From: Sacculina carcini
Lineage: Eukaryota > Arthropoda > Thecostraca > Sacculinidae
Reading direction: 5' to 3'
NCBI GenBank assembly: GCA_916048095.2
Contig: OU696571.1
Coordinates: 67,001-131,000 of the forward strand
Length of the DNA stretch: 64,000 nt
In this document: piece after piece, positions 36,966 through 49,900 of the stretch
Position numbering within the stretch: position 1 is the stretch's first letter
Layout of the letters: each line of letters opens with the position of its first letter
Position numbers and translations under genes: made by a program
Notes under the pieces: generated by a model
Seen by the model: the letters and a program-made list of their open reading frames with translations, nothing else
Told to the model about the DNA's origin: nothing
Databases searched by the model: none

Positions 36966-39900
36966 TCACCGGTCGCAACACACCAACCAGGGACAGATAG
37001 CAGTGTGAACATGCCGGGGCAGAGCGTGAAGTCCCACACTGTCCAGATAATGCAGAAAGCGACGCTGCTTACGAGCGTCCTGTGTCGCCAGTCGGGTCGA
37101 CTCCAGTCTGCAAACACTGCGTAAAAAAGGCAGCACGTCCAGTGTGCAGGCGCGTCGTGACAGCGCGTGCGAAGGTAATGCGCGCCATAAGTTGGAGTAC
37201 TGCTGCCACACGACTGACTGATCGCTACTGAAAATCGGGTCTGCCTGGTGGGCGAGTGCACGTGCCGACTCACGGCAAACGAGCGCACTCAGCTGCTGAG
37301 AAATGGCTGTGACGCGTATATCACGCTGTTGCGAGGCGGCTAGTACATCAGCCATACCGAGCCGCGGAGTAACGGTCCACCAGTAGTGACGACACGTCGG
37401 CCGACCGCTCGACCACGCTTGAATCTGTGACATTGTGTCGGCATGTCGGGTCAGGTGGAGCAAATCGACGTGGCCAGCTGGACTGTGCGTGACCTCGGGG
37501 GTCAAAGTCATGGGGTCAGTGTGAAAGTCATCGCAGGTCAGCGTGATAGTCTGCGGTAGAAGTTGTTTGAGCAAGTGTCTGTGATGCTGACTGCACGACG
37601 ACGACAGAGAGTCGATAAAGTGGGCCGAGTCGACCAGTGGGGGGCGGCGGCGCGCGCCACACATCACCTGTAATTGCAGCAGCGCATGTCGTGAGTCTCC
37701 GAGTCTCGCTAGGCGACGCAGTGCCGGCTCGCCGGGCCAGCATGAGTGCAACAGTGCCACAGCGGCCGCGTGCGATAAGACCAGTGAGGCTGACGGCCGG
37801 TGCACGTGCAGTCGACGCGCCGAGACCGCCGCCGCCGCGTGTTCGTTTTCACCAGTGAGCACGATGGGTCGGCGAGTGGAGGCGGCCAACGCTGCGACGG
37901 CAGTGGCGAATCCGTCGTCAAGTGTCGGTGCGGCCAGATGCGCGTCATCAAGCAGCAGCACGCAGCTGGCCGCCACGTGACGATGGTGCGACCTCGTCGC
38001 CTCAGTCACGTGACAGGTCAACTGGCGGCCCGAGCGACCACATGCCACGTTCATTTCCAATACCTTGTCACACACACACACACATGCACATTGCATAAAC
38101 ACACACACACACACGAACATTACACATGAACATTAACATTAAACACACACACATACATATGAACATTACACATACACATGAACATTAAACACACACACAT
38201 GCCTGATAGCCTAGTTGTTGAGCGGCGGAATGAACGGCGTCGGTTTTGCCGCAGCCGCTGGCTCCCAGTAGCAGCATGGTGGAAGCTGTCTGGTCGGCCT
38301 CGTCGCCGCTGCTGTCGTCATGACAACGAGTGCGAGGCGACCGCCACTCTGTCAGCCAGTCTACCAGTGGTTGCTCAATGTCGGGCCGAGCAAGCGCGTG
38401 ACGCACGCTCCACTGCGCCGTGCACGAGCATGTACCGCCCGCGTGATTCTGCAGCAACGATATCACGTGACTCCAGTCGAGCGCCAGCGGGGCCGGAAGA
38501 GGGTCAGGTCTGGCAGCAACATCACAGTCGCTGCAACAGTTCCAGGACCAGGCGGCAACACGCGGCGCGGGAGATGACTCTCTTGCAGTCACGCCTTGCA
38601 GAATGTGGCTGACAGAAGAGCCGGTCCACCAGTGTGCGTCTGCTGGCAGTTGGGTGACGTGACCGATGCTCGGGAACAACGCCTGTGACGACTGCTGCAG
38701 TCGCCTTCAACACATCACATCATACACAACACACAATCAACACACACACACGTCGCTTTGTCCTAGTCCTTACACATGGAGCTGCATGGAGAAGCGAATA
38801 TTAAACAAAGATGCTTCTCGACAAAAACAATTTGCATTGAAATATAACTAGCGAACGACATAAATAGCATTAAGTAGCATTGCTATAATATAGGAATTCA
38901 ATATTTGTTCACTGCGTGTTAGTTAACTAAAACGACGGCTTGTGTGCATGAGCGTGCAATATCGTACTGAAAAGCTTAGGGTGAGGATTTAGTGCATTAT
39001 ATCCAGTGCAATAAGTGCATTATTCAACATCCACATACATACTAATACACACGCACACACTAGTAATGGGAGTGTTAATATTTATGGTTCATAGTAAAAT
39101 GTGGTGTGACGACAAGACATACACACGATGAACGTACGACACCATGAACAGACGCGACAATTACGATACGACACGACGTGGTAGACTGATATATCCAGCG
39201 ATAAAAACCGATGCCGACAGGAGAATATAAAACTACGACGCTGCTCGATTTCTGTACGGAACGTTTTAGCCAATTATGAAGTGAACGTGGACTCAGCTTG
39301 TATAATACTATAATATAAATTGCGCGTTATGCCTATTATATTTTCAGTTGTTCGTTTATGAAGATAGTTGTTCTGTTGTCTCGCGTGTCAATTGATTGTT
39401 TAGGAACATGTGGATGTGTGTGTGCTGTGTGTGTATGTGGGTGTGAATGAAATTGTACTGAAAAGCCATTCGTGGAGTGCAATAAAGGCTATTACATTAC
39501 ATTACACACACAGACACTGACCTGGCGGTGTCGCACTGTTGTAGCAGCTGTTCAGGGATGCCACTGCTGAGGAACTGCCTGCGCGCCTTCGTGTCGCCGG
39601 CAGATAAGCTGGCGGTCGGGCGTCTGCTGCTGTACATCATTTTGAACGCATCGACGGCCGGTTTGCACGGTGCGTCTATCACGCTCACTACTTGCACGTC
39701 ACATGAATTGCGCGTGACGCCTGTGTTCGAGCGACGCGCTGTCCTCTTCGCGCAGCCGGCAGCCACGCGACTGCGCTGCTCATGCACTTCCCGCTCGCTA
39801 GATGTTGAGCTGTCGCGGACGGTGATACTGGAGCGGTGTCGGACGCGTGCCGAGCGCCTGGGAGAGTCGCGTGACACCAGCTGACAGCGCTCTGACTTCG

Positions 39901-41137
39901 TCTTCGTCGACTCGACGTTTGTTTGGCCAGAAGATGAAACATTGTCATTCAAAGTCACTTGCATGCAAGTCTCTCGCACCTTACTTGATTTTCTGGTCAA
40001 CTCGGTGGTGGATTTAGCAGGGCGTCTCTCACTGGAGTTTTCTCTCGCTTCAAGACTGTGAGATTTATGTTTTCTCTTCGGTCGGCGACTATCAGTATTG
40101 TTGAGTGTAGTGTCGGTGTCTCGAATCTTTTTATCAAAGAACGACTTTATACTCCGTTTATAGGACACTGCCTGACATATATTTTTCGTTTTGACCCGAG
40201 TTGTAGTCATTTCAGTTTCGTGAGGATTGTACAATAAATCTGAATCATTCCCACTTTTGTTAGCATCTTTGGACCTGATCGAAGTTTTCCTACGCTTCGC
40301 TTTACCGCTTCTAGGAGTGAAGTCACTATCTGAGGAATCTTTTGTAATGACAATCTTTCGATTACGGTGACTACGTCTACTTTTGGCGATGGACTTTGGC
40401 TCATCGGTAAATTCATCTCCAGAAACATATTTTACATCGCAGGCACCAGTATTACAATCTGTGGAAGTTGACTGAGCCCCAAATTCAGTAGAAATGATAT
40501 TTCGTGAGCTAAGAACAGCGTCAGCATTGTTCACGGAATGTGTTGAAGTTGATGCTGAAATCTCGGACCGGTGAGCACTGTCATCGCTCAGCTCGCAATG
40601 GGATCGCTCACTTTTTGACATATGATTCATAATTGGTGGAGACTCTAGTCGATCAGGAAGCGATATTCGAGATATACACACTTTGAGGCGCTTTGACGAT
40701 TCAACCTTCACAGGATCCTTCACAACGAAATTTGCATCATATTCATCATCAACGGAGCTATCCGAGCAGCTCGGTATATGACACATCTCTTTCATTTCAG
40801 ACGCTATCGGAGCCCCTACAATTTTACTACTATCCGTGCATGAATCCGATATATCCCTTCCACGCTTATCGTTTGTCAGTGTGTCATCACGGATTTCGGT
40901 GATACAATTTTGACTAGCTCGCACCTCTTGATTCTTTATTCCACTAGATGAACAAGGAATCGTATTTTCACCGCGTGACTCGTCTGTAGCCCCAGAGACA
41001 ATATTCCGTTGGTGATTGTGACATTTCTGTACACTTGAATACTTTTTGCCAGTGCTCCTGTTTTTGCCCCTTAACGAGCTGTTTTCAGAGCCGCCGAGCC
41101 ACTTCAGTAGAGAAACTGCTTCACACGACATATCCAT
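36966..41137 (-). CDS. ATAD5: ATAD5/ELG1 PCNA-unloading AAA+ ATPase, 3 exons
   Basis: Large subunit of the RFC-like complex that unloads PCNA after replication. Exons on the minus strand: 41137-39522, 38704-38203, 38063-36966; phases agree and give 1071 residues (human about 1840). Exon 1 (residues 1-538) is a Ser/Lys/Arg-rich low-complexity N-terminus, as in the family, ending FLSSGIPEQLLQQ. Exon 2 has Walker A GASGCGKT at 686-693. Exon 3 starts VLEMNVACGRSGRQL, matching the human segment IFEVNASSQRSGRQ; Walker B is LLLDDAH at 742-748, with DD instead of DE. The C-terminus RKQRRFLHYLDSVGL is very close to human KRRFLHYFEGIHL. Intron 2 appears to use a GC donor. The long spacer between the two Walker motifs of the human protein is missing, as is a clear WTEKYQP box. 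Confidence 0.85.
38705..39521 (-). other. ATAD5 intron 1 with a plus-strand LINE-like 3' tail
   Basis: Between 39400 and 39515 the plus strand reads GTGCAATAAAGGCTATTACATTACATTAC-type sequence (shown here as words GTGCAATAAAGG and repeated ATTAC), a typical LINE 3' end with a pentameric tail, immediately followed by ACACAC. The rest has no recognisable content. Confidence 0.5.
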
Positions 41138-42084
41138 TTCTGCTACGTAACCAACAAGCTGTTGACGGAATAACGGAGCATGACTGAAACAGCACGTAAT
41201 TTCATAGACATAAAAACTACATCATATACAAAACTTATCATAAACATTTACCAAATACTACATTAGCTGGAGCCCAATAAGGAAAATATCCAATATTGGT
41301 CGTATCTGTAGAAACAAATGACACCAAATTTCATACCAAAACAAACCAAATTTCCCGCCGCAGTTATTATATAAAACGTTCGTGTTGCAAACGCTTCAAC
41401 TCGAGGGAAAAATATATTTTGTGTTTAGAAGTAAGATAAATTTTGTTGATAAAATTGTTTTTTAGTATCCAAAAATATATATTAGGATCAAACTCAACAA
41501 AATCATAATTTTCAATAGTGCCTGAGCTACCGTTTTAAAGTGACCACTCGATTACAGTTTGGCGCCTAATCAAGGGCGAATCTTTGCTGTATTGAATTGC
41601 TTATGTTGTCCTTGCGGTTAATTCATGATTTTGTTTGTCATTTGCGCTAATTTTATCTATTAAAATGTATATTTATTAGGTAGTTTTGTTTTTGTTCTTA
41701 ACTTGAAACTATTTGAGACAACGCCATGGCTGGTTAGCCTCAGAAAACAGTCGCTCGTATGTTTGATGGTATAAATTGCCCAGCATGAGTCTGAACTTTT
41801 AATTATTGTTGACGTTACGTATCAAGTACGAATTTGTGCTAATTTACATGTATCTGATATATGGAAAGGCTTCTCATTTGGGCTCTTCAGCAAATCATCT
41901 GTTAGCAGGACTAATCGAGTCAAGAAAAAATAGAGAAAAAGCGGATGAAGCTCTAAGGGATCCACCCAACTATATGTTCAGCTGTCATTTTAGCGACGTG
42001 TAGTAGTTTTTGATGACGCATAACGCAATGAATGTTTTATTACTTTGCTTGTACTTTTGGTTGGTTGTTGCAGATTGCATCGAA
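41138..42084. promoter_or_regulatory. Divergent ATAD5/CDT1 intergenic region with two E2F-type sites
   Basis: The start codons of ATAD5 (minus, 41137) and CDT1 (plus, 42085) are 947 bases apart. TTTCCCGCC at 41351-41359 and TTTGGCGCC at 41558-41566 both match the E2F consensus TTTSSCGC. The spacing and head-to-head arrangement suggest one shared cell-cycle promoter. CDT1 probably has a non-coding first exon, because an acceptor (TTGTTGCAG) ends at 42073 just before its ATG. Confidence 0.65.
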
Positions 42085-44995
42085 ATGGCGCAACCTAGCA
42101 TTGACTCATTTTATGCGTCTCGAAAACGGCGCCGCCTTGATGATACTTTCGGAGTGTCCAAACGACCTTGTGTGGCGGGTGTAGAAAGTGGATCATATGC
42201 AGCCCCTTCTAAGCAAGAACACGTGAGATTGGCGTCGGAAACCGTTGCTGATAAGAAGAGCTCAAGTAAGACTTCCATCAAACGGAACTCTACGTGCCGT
42301 GCTCAAAAGCAACCTGCTGCAGGTCAGAAAAGATTGACTGATTTGTTTGGCTGGTCGGTGTCAGATAAGACTAGCGAGAAAAGCGCGCCGGAGGCAGTTG
42401 TCCCGAGCGCTCCAGATTGCTTGCCGACAGAGACTGGTAAGAATGGACCGTTGCCGGGCCTGTCTTCCGGTCGTCGTTCGCGCAACGTACAGCGTAAATT
42501 ATTCGGCGATGACGACGATGTTGCGACAGCCGCGTCCAATCAGCCGCAGGCAGTGGTGGCGACGGTCGCTGCGCCGACGTCTCCGTTCAAGATGAAAGCT
42601 TCGCTCAGCGGCTGCAGCAAGATTCAGCAACTGCGCGAGCGTCTGGCCCAGTTCAACCAAGCGTCCGACCGCTTGAAGGCGTTTCAGCGAGAGCACAAGA
42701 GCGACAGTTTACCTGCCAGGTCGGTTAGTGGGCCGACTGTTGAGTTTGAGATAGCCAGTCCGCAGAAGACACCCAAGAAGCCGTTGTTTCCGTCTCCGGT
42801 GAAAAGTCCATCAGTGCGTCAGTGTGTTCGTCTGATTGAATCGGCACACAGCTCTCTTACGCTGCCCTTCAAATACCGTCAATTGAAGGAAGTCAGTATT
42901 CATTCTGTATGTCCCTGCTTAATTATGGCATAATATTTGAATTACGTTATATTGCTCAATAAGTGAACTGCCCAACTGAAATGCTTAATTGGTCTAAATT
43001 ATGATTTTTGGGTTGATTTTGCCTAGTGTGACGGTCATGAGTTGAGATTTTAATTTCGAGGTGAATATTTATTGAGGTTGTTTTGCCTGTGACTTGATCA
43101 TGTGTAGGTTTTCTTTTATTCAATGCACTTTCGTTAAGTATTCATATTTGTATCGACCATTATTTTCACGTTAGTGTGTGTGTGTGGCACGTGACTGGTT
43201 GCAGATGTTCCACTGTGTGGATATGTGCGTGTCGTTCATGCACAACCGCAAGGAGGTGATCACGATGAAGAAACTGCGACAGTCGGTGCAGCAAATGCTC
43301 GGTCGGTCGTTCGGCGAGCACCAGCTGGCCCAACTGTGCACCGTGTTTCCACGTGCTTTCAACGTGCGACGCGAGCGCCATCTGCCGCATGTGACCACCA
43401 CTCCGAACAGCAAGGACAAGTGGCACCTGGTCATAGAGGTCAACCTCGACTATGACCGAGGTCAGTTGGCTGGGAGGTGCTATTTGCATGTCGTGTTTAT
43501 ATCAGTTCACTTGCTTGTTGAGACAAGGTAATGAGGGTGAGTGACTGGTTTCCACCGTGCTTGAAATTGTATGTTGCATGTTACGCAGCCGCCGAGCAGA
43601 CGGGTGAAGCCGACGAGCACCGTCACTTGACTCCAAAACGCTTGTTGCAGCGCGCGCAGATTTTCTCTGCGGCATTGCTGGACATGACACGCCAGCATCA
43701 CGCCGACTTCCTGGTCTCTCTGCAGCCGCCCTTGCCAGCGCCGTCTCTGCAGCAGCTCACGCGCTGGCACCCTGAGTTTCCGCTGGAGGAGGTGCCCGAG
43801 ATATGCGGTGCATGTCTGCCGGCCGTGCCTGCGGACCAGCGGCCTGCCACCGCCACAGATCTGCTGCTAAAAGCATCGCAGTTGCTGGCTCCGTTCCCAG
43901 CACTCACACAATGTCTCCAGCAAGTGGCTTCGCACAACACGCAACCTGCGCAGGTGAAACTGATGCTCATCCTGTTCATTAAGTGCGACCAGTTTGCCAG
44001 ACTGTGCTTTCATTGTAATATTGTATTAGTTGTGGTATTTTGCTGTTCGCTTCGTGAATAGCACCTTCCCTACCTACTCCAAACTGGTATCCTGAACAGA
44101 ATCGAAAATGGAAACAACACCTTGATGATGCTGATTGGTGTCTAGGGGCGCAGCGACCTGTTAGATTTATGGCGTCGGCAACCTAACCAAGTAAATATTT
44201 GCTAAATGAATAAATATATTAAAAAAAATTATCATACTCGATCGTTAAAGTCTAAGTCATATGCCATGATTGTTTCTGTACAAAACACAAAAAGGCTAGA
44301 CACCTTGAAATGATTTAACCTTACCTGTTACTTAAGTACTTTTAAGCACAAAGATTAGAAGCACTGTTAACCTGGTAGAGACAAGCATGAGTATATCCTG
44401 TATACCGTATTGCTGGTGGGATTTGTGCATGTTTTGAGGTTAGGAGGTTGCTGTGATACATATTGAAAGTAACAGGGTCACACTAAACACTGGGCGTGAA
44501 CGATGTGTTGTTTCACGTGACCTGTTCATTGTGTCATTATGCCAGGAAACCAACGACTCTGCTGGCAGCGCCCATTCGGAGCCACCTGCCCTCGCGTGCA
44601 ACGAGGCGTCCACTGCGGGGCTGCCTGCCGGTCTACTGGCGAGAATCCGTGCCAGGGAGGCGGCACGTGCTAGCCGGCAAATGACGAGGTCAGCGGCCGA
44701 CGAGCGACAGCGCGAGATGCTCGCGCGACTGCCGGCACTGGTGCGGGCCGCACGCGCCATTTTCGTGGCCGAGCGTCGTGGCACTCTGTCGCACGAGCTG
44801 CTTGTGGCGCGACTGGCGGCCGTCACCGACATGCCGGTCGATGAGGTGGCGCAACACGTGGCGATGCTGGCAGAGCACGCGCCACAGTTTGCCTCACTGA
44901 CTGCGCTCAAGCAGGGCCGCTTTGTCAGGATTAACAAGCAATGTGACGTCAACGCCCTCATCACCGCACTCGAGCAGCGACACGCACAACTCTGA
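42085..44995 (+). CDS. CDT1: DNA replication licensing factor CDT1, 4 exons
   Basis: Loads MCM2-7 at origins in G1; inhibited by geminin and destroyed in S phase on PCNA by CRL4-Cdt2. Exons 42085-42891, 43205-43460, 43589-43953, 44546-44995; phases agree and give 625 residues (human 546). PIP box QPSIDSFY at residues 3-10, followed by basic RKRRR. A second PIP-like box QKRLTDLF lies at 81-88. RKLF at 137-140 is a candidate cyclin-binding (RxL) motif. TLPFKYRQLKE (259-269) opens the central winged-helix, geminin-binding domain; exon 3 has LTPKRLLQRAQIFSAAL and LTRWHPEFPLEEVPEI, near identical to human. The C-terminal MCM-binding winged helix is in exon 4 (LLARIRAREAARASRQMTR to the stop). Confidence 0.95.
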
Positions 44996-45605
44996 TGTCG
45001 TCCGTTCACTATTGACTTGCACTGACGCACGTCTCCATAAGACCCCGTAGATTCGTGATCTTAGCTCTCTTAGTGTAGTTTCGCATGTCTGCACATTTAG
45101 TGTCAAATACACGTTGCGTTTCCGTATTCGTTTCGACATTAGCGAGAATACAAAACAGGCGATGAAAACAGAATGGAATTATTATTTGTATTGTGTAAAC
45201 ATGTTGGAAAGCTGGTGGTCGGTTTTCACCGCGAAACATGTGCTGTGTGATGCACTGAATCTTGCTTACATCCCAGTGTCACCGCTGAGACCCGGACACG
45301 TCTGCTCATCAGTCCATCTGCCGAATCATATCAAGCACAGTTTTAGCATAATCAACACGGAACCAAAAGGACCAAACCAAGCCAAAGAAAACAAAACCAA
45401 CTGTCCAGTGAAAGTTCTACATGTTATTGAAGAAACACATTCTGAAACATCTGGCATATGACAAACTAAAAATGAAAAATTACATTTGCCAGTTATTGAA
45501 AATACGTGATTAGATTGCAATATGAGCCAGGTTGTATTTGATTATTCACTGCTCATCTCAGTCTTGGCATATCATGTGACTAGGTCTACACTGTTATTGT
45601 TATTA

Positions 45606-45765
45606 TTAATAATTACAGGCAAGTCCAGTAGCATGGGAAGAGTGCAAGCACTATTACCACCCTAAGGTGGCCCCATGTACCGGAAGCGCGCAACAGATTC
45701 AGAGAGAGTTGGAAAATAAAAAAATCATAAAAATACATAATGAACCATCATCCGATAAAACTCCG
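45606..45765 (-). mobile_element. 3' end of a second copy of the 2A-LINE, 5' truncated
   Basis: From TAATAATTACAGGCAAGTCC onwards, nearly identical to 30305-30420 (including the CCACCCTAAGGTGG hairpin and CCCCATGTACCGGAAGCGC), then shorter similarity through AACCATCATCCGATAA. Only the 3' UTR is present, as expected of incomplete target-primed reverse transcription. Confidence 0.85.
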
Positions 45766-46971
45766 TTGCTGTTGTCGTTTACGTTTCGGCCGAACCGACC
45801 ATTTAACGCCGTCTTGTTAATAAAAAAAGATGAAACATGAAGCGAGCATAGGGATAGAATGGTTACCATTAAACGTCGATCACGATACCATTACGGCCAA
45901 CCCTTAAACGTCGATCAGGATACTGAGTTGGAGTCACAGGCATAACTGCCTCTTCCAGGTCAACTGTGAGTAACTGAGTTACTTGTTACTGTACTAGTAA
46001 CTGAGTTAAGTGCTTGTTACTGGTTACAAAACTGGCGTTCAAATTTAGGTACAGGCAGAAACACCGCACCAAACACTTGCATTCATAAAAATACGACATA
46101 CGAAACAAGCTCAGTAAGGACGCACCTTTTTGAAGCCGATATCATTGGCATATTCTCTGAAGCATTGCCGGCATATATTCAGGCCATACTTCCTAATGAG
46201 ACCATGTCGGTTGGAACAAGCGCGGCTGAAAACATGAACAATATCCATATTCATTAAATAAATCCAGTACGTCGAATATAGTACCTATATATAGAGCACG
46301 AACCAGTGGCATCGAATGCTACTGAAATACATGTATGGTGCCGCTGACTTTCCCTCCTAGAGCTAGAAAAAAATAAATACATATCAACGGTTCTCGCAGA
46401 ATACTCTTACCAACGTCGCGAGCCTGCTCCATATTTCCTTGGATGAGAATACCAAACTGTCTGAAAAGGCATGGTTTCACACAAATGACTGCACACAATA
46501 CACCCAAACACGTTAGAGATCTCAGGTTTCAGTCAGCGAGGAAGACCAGCGCACCGTCGTATATATGCTGTTTTCATTATCTAAATGTATAACTAAAATT
46601 TGAAACAAAATCTATTCTTTTTCAAATGATTTTTCTAGCAAAAATGGTCTTTCGTTCTATATTCTCTCACACACATGATTTTCTCATATTCATATCTGCG
46701 CTGGTGGAAAAATCTACCTGTTTCCAAAAAAATTTGCGCTACGAAAACTTCTAATAGTCAACACATTGAAATTTACGATGAAGTTTGATTTTGCCATTTA
46801 TATGCAAAAAAAACATTTAAATAGTCTAATTCGACGCGGCCGTCTTTGTCCTGACCCATGTCCGTCCATGCTGCGACGGTGTTCTTATAGGGTTTTTTGA
46901 TTTCCTCACTGGTAACCTTTGCTTTGTTTATGGTGGTTTTTCACGTCTAACCCCCTGCCGTTGCAGTTAAA
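45766..46971. other. CDT1-ZPR1 intergenic region
   Basis: Contains a degraded copy of the GTTTCGGCCGAA repeat end at about 45755-45815 and a duplicated ACGTCGATCA word at about 45874-45918. Immediately before the ZPR1 ATG is an acceptor-like GCCGTTGCAG (46957-46966), so ZPR1 may have a non-coding first exon upstream. No other gene seen. Confidence 0.45.
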
Positions 46972-49900
46972 ATGCGTGAAGAACATTCTATTGAAACGGT
47001 GTCTGATGTCACCGAAATTGAGAGTCTCTGCATGAAATGTCATGAAAATGTGAGTGGCGAACAACATCAACAAAAGTGTGTATTTGGTATAGCGCCCGTC
47101 ATCATAGGCGCGCAGACGAGTATTTATGCAGAAAAACATGAAATATATACTGGGAATGCGAGCATGGGATAATACGATAATAAGAGCTCGATCACAAAAC
47201 AACAAAATATAACGCAGATTAAATCAAGAAGGACTAATCACTGATCATAGTTAGAATTAACACAATTTGCTTCCTCGTTGGCTCTACTTCACATCAGAAG
47301 TTATTTCATTACTATTAGTACTTGTTACGTTATTAAACAGCCTAATTTTCGTTTTCTATTGACTTGTGCTCGTTTTTTTAACGGCAAGAGCTTCATGTGA
47401 GCGAAAATTGGCTTCAACGGTGCTGGTGGTGTACTCAATTTATTATTTTTTATTAAATTTTTAACATTGACATTGTGTTTCAGGGCGTTACTAGACTATT
47501 GTTAACGAAAATTCCGTTCTACCGTGATGTGGTTCTATCGTCGTTTGAATGTGAACATTGCGGCGAAAGGAACAACCAAGTACAGGCGGCTCAGTCGGTG
47601 CAGCAGGACGGTGTTCAGTTGACGGTGAATATATGAACTAAATTTGAACTATATACGTTTTTATTTTCGCGAAGGTATGATTACAAGGTTGCGTTGTGGA
47701 GAGTGCGGTGGGTTATGCGGTGCTAGGATGTGGATCATTTGGGTCACACACTGCTGTATGAATTATCAGTGAATGAACTATAGTACATATGCAATCACAT
47801 GGTCGGCAGACTGATTGGAACTGATTTGTGTGTGAGCAGTTGCAGATCAGGGATAGCGAGGACCTGAATAGAACTCTGGTGAGGTCAGAGCACGCTACAA
47901 TATCAGTGCCTGATATTCAGCTCGAGATTCCAGCCACCTGCAAGAGAGCCGGTATCTTTGGCAAGCTGCTGCGTGATTGTGCGATGACTGTCAATCACGT
48001 ATTGTTTGTTTCATGGTTTGCTTCTGTGCATTACCAACTGTAAAAGTTTTCTGGTTGAGACCGAGCGTGTTCATGCGTTTCACGTTGTTTTCTGCTCTTT
48101 TCATTAAGATTATTGTCGTCAACAACATTTTACTTCTAGAAAATGTTTATTTGCCATTTACGATGCCAACTGGACGTTTTCTCAACTGATACTCGGACAA
48201 TATTTGTGTTGTATTGTGGATACGTGTTGTGCGGGTCAGTATCATGGGTGTGTGTGTGTGTGTACGGCGGGGTGTCAGAGGTGACGACTGTCGAGGGTGT
48301 GCTACGTCGCGCGCTTGATGATCTGGAGAAAGATCAGCCTGTGCGGCGTCACATGGACCCACCGGCTGCACTCAAAATTGATGAGTTTCTGCACAAGTTG
48401 CGAGACGTTGTGAACTTCAGCACGCCTGCTTCTCTGGTTATTGCATCTCTTCTGCACACAATTCTAGTTGTTTCGTTTCACCGTTTCATATATGGCACTC
48501 CCTATTGAACTACCATTTCTCATTGCCTAAATCTCTAATTTCACCGCAATATATATGATGTTATATAGTGTATATCTAGCAGTATATAGTGTTTTATTTC
48601 ATTTCGTCACAATAAAGTGTTGATTTCACCAGCTTACTGCAACTCAGTCGGCAAGTTGTCGTGAATTTACACTGTTTTGAGCGCTGTCAATGAGACCACT
48701 TGATCTTGTCCTGTTTTTTGTATGTTATCAAACGCCTTTCTCATTCGGCACTTACGCGCTATTGTCAATTATTTCACTAATTGATGCGGCCTGCATTTGT
48801 GTCCGTCGTTTATGCTGCGCTCAATTCAAACAGACCAAACCTTAGTAAGTATAATTAAATAAGAGTTGTAATTTAGCCCTATAACGGCGAGCGTGTCGGT
48901 TTGGTAACGTTTGATTCATTAGCTTATGATGTGCTGATAATATCCAGTAAGTAGCAGCAACTGCCGACTGTCACTGTTTCTACACGTTGCACCGATCATA
49001 GTGCAAGGGTGGTAGTTTTGTTTTGTGGCAATATATGCAACGATATCAAGATGAACAACCAAAAACAGTGGATTTTTGTAAAAATCGATATATGTTCCGC
49101 GTTATAGAGTTAATATGTTTTCTGAGCTGCAATTGCTGAGCTGTTTTGGGTCGTGCAGGTGGTCGATGATGTCAGTGGTAATAGCTTCATCAGCAATCCT
49201 ACTGCACCGTCGAGCGACCCGGCTCTCACGTGCAAGCGTTACCGCCGCTCGGCTGCTCAAGACGAGTACCTGGGAGTGACAGCTTCTCACAATGACTCAT
49301 CTGTCAACGACCAGGTGCATACTTCTATACATCAAGTGCACATGCCTATCTAACTTGTGCCTTATGTGTGGGTCAAGTTGATTTGATAGACGTATTTGCT
49401 TGCGCCTCTCACCCACATTTGATACACGTGGCGTTTTGTGAGCCGCTACTACGCGACCATTCACGGCGCCAGGCAACACTGAGTCGACAGGGACCAGTTT
49501 TGCCCGACTTTTCTCTCTCTAGAATTGCGTATTGTGAACACTTAAGCATTGATATGTGGCAGTTTACCCAGTGGCCAATCATTGACGCTCACTCACGACT
49601 GGATTATGCAGGTTTTATAACACCTAGCAGCTGATTCCAATCTAGCAAACTTGGGGTTCTATTCCTGTATCATTTGTTGTGTCACTTGTGTTTTGTGTTA
49701 TGGATATTTGCTCATGTTTTTGCGCGTTTACAAGGAGGGTGAAGGTGTGGCAAAGGAGGGGTTGGTAGAGCAGATTGACGCTGCTGAGGTGTTGACGTTC
49801 GACACAGATTGTCCCAATTGCCGTCAACCATGTTGCACCAATATGAAGGTAACAGGTGGGTGTCAGGCGCGTGCGCGCGTCATTCATAATCATTGGTCTC

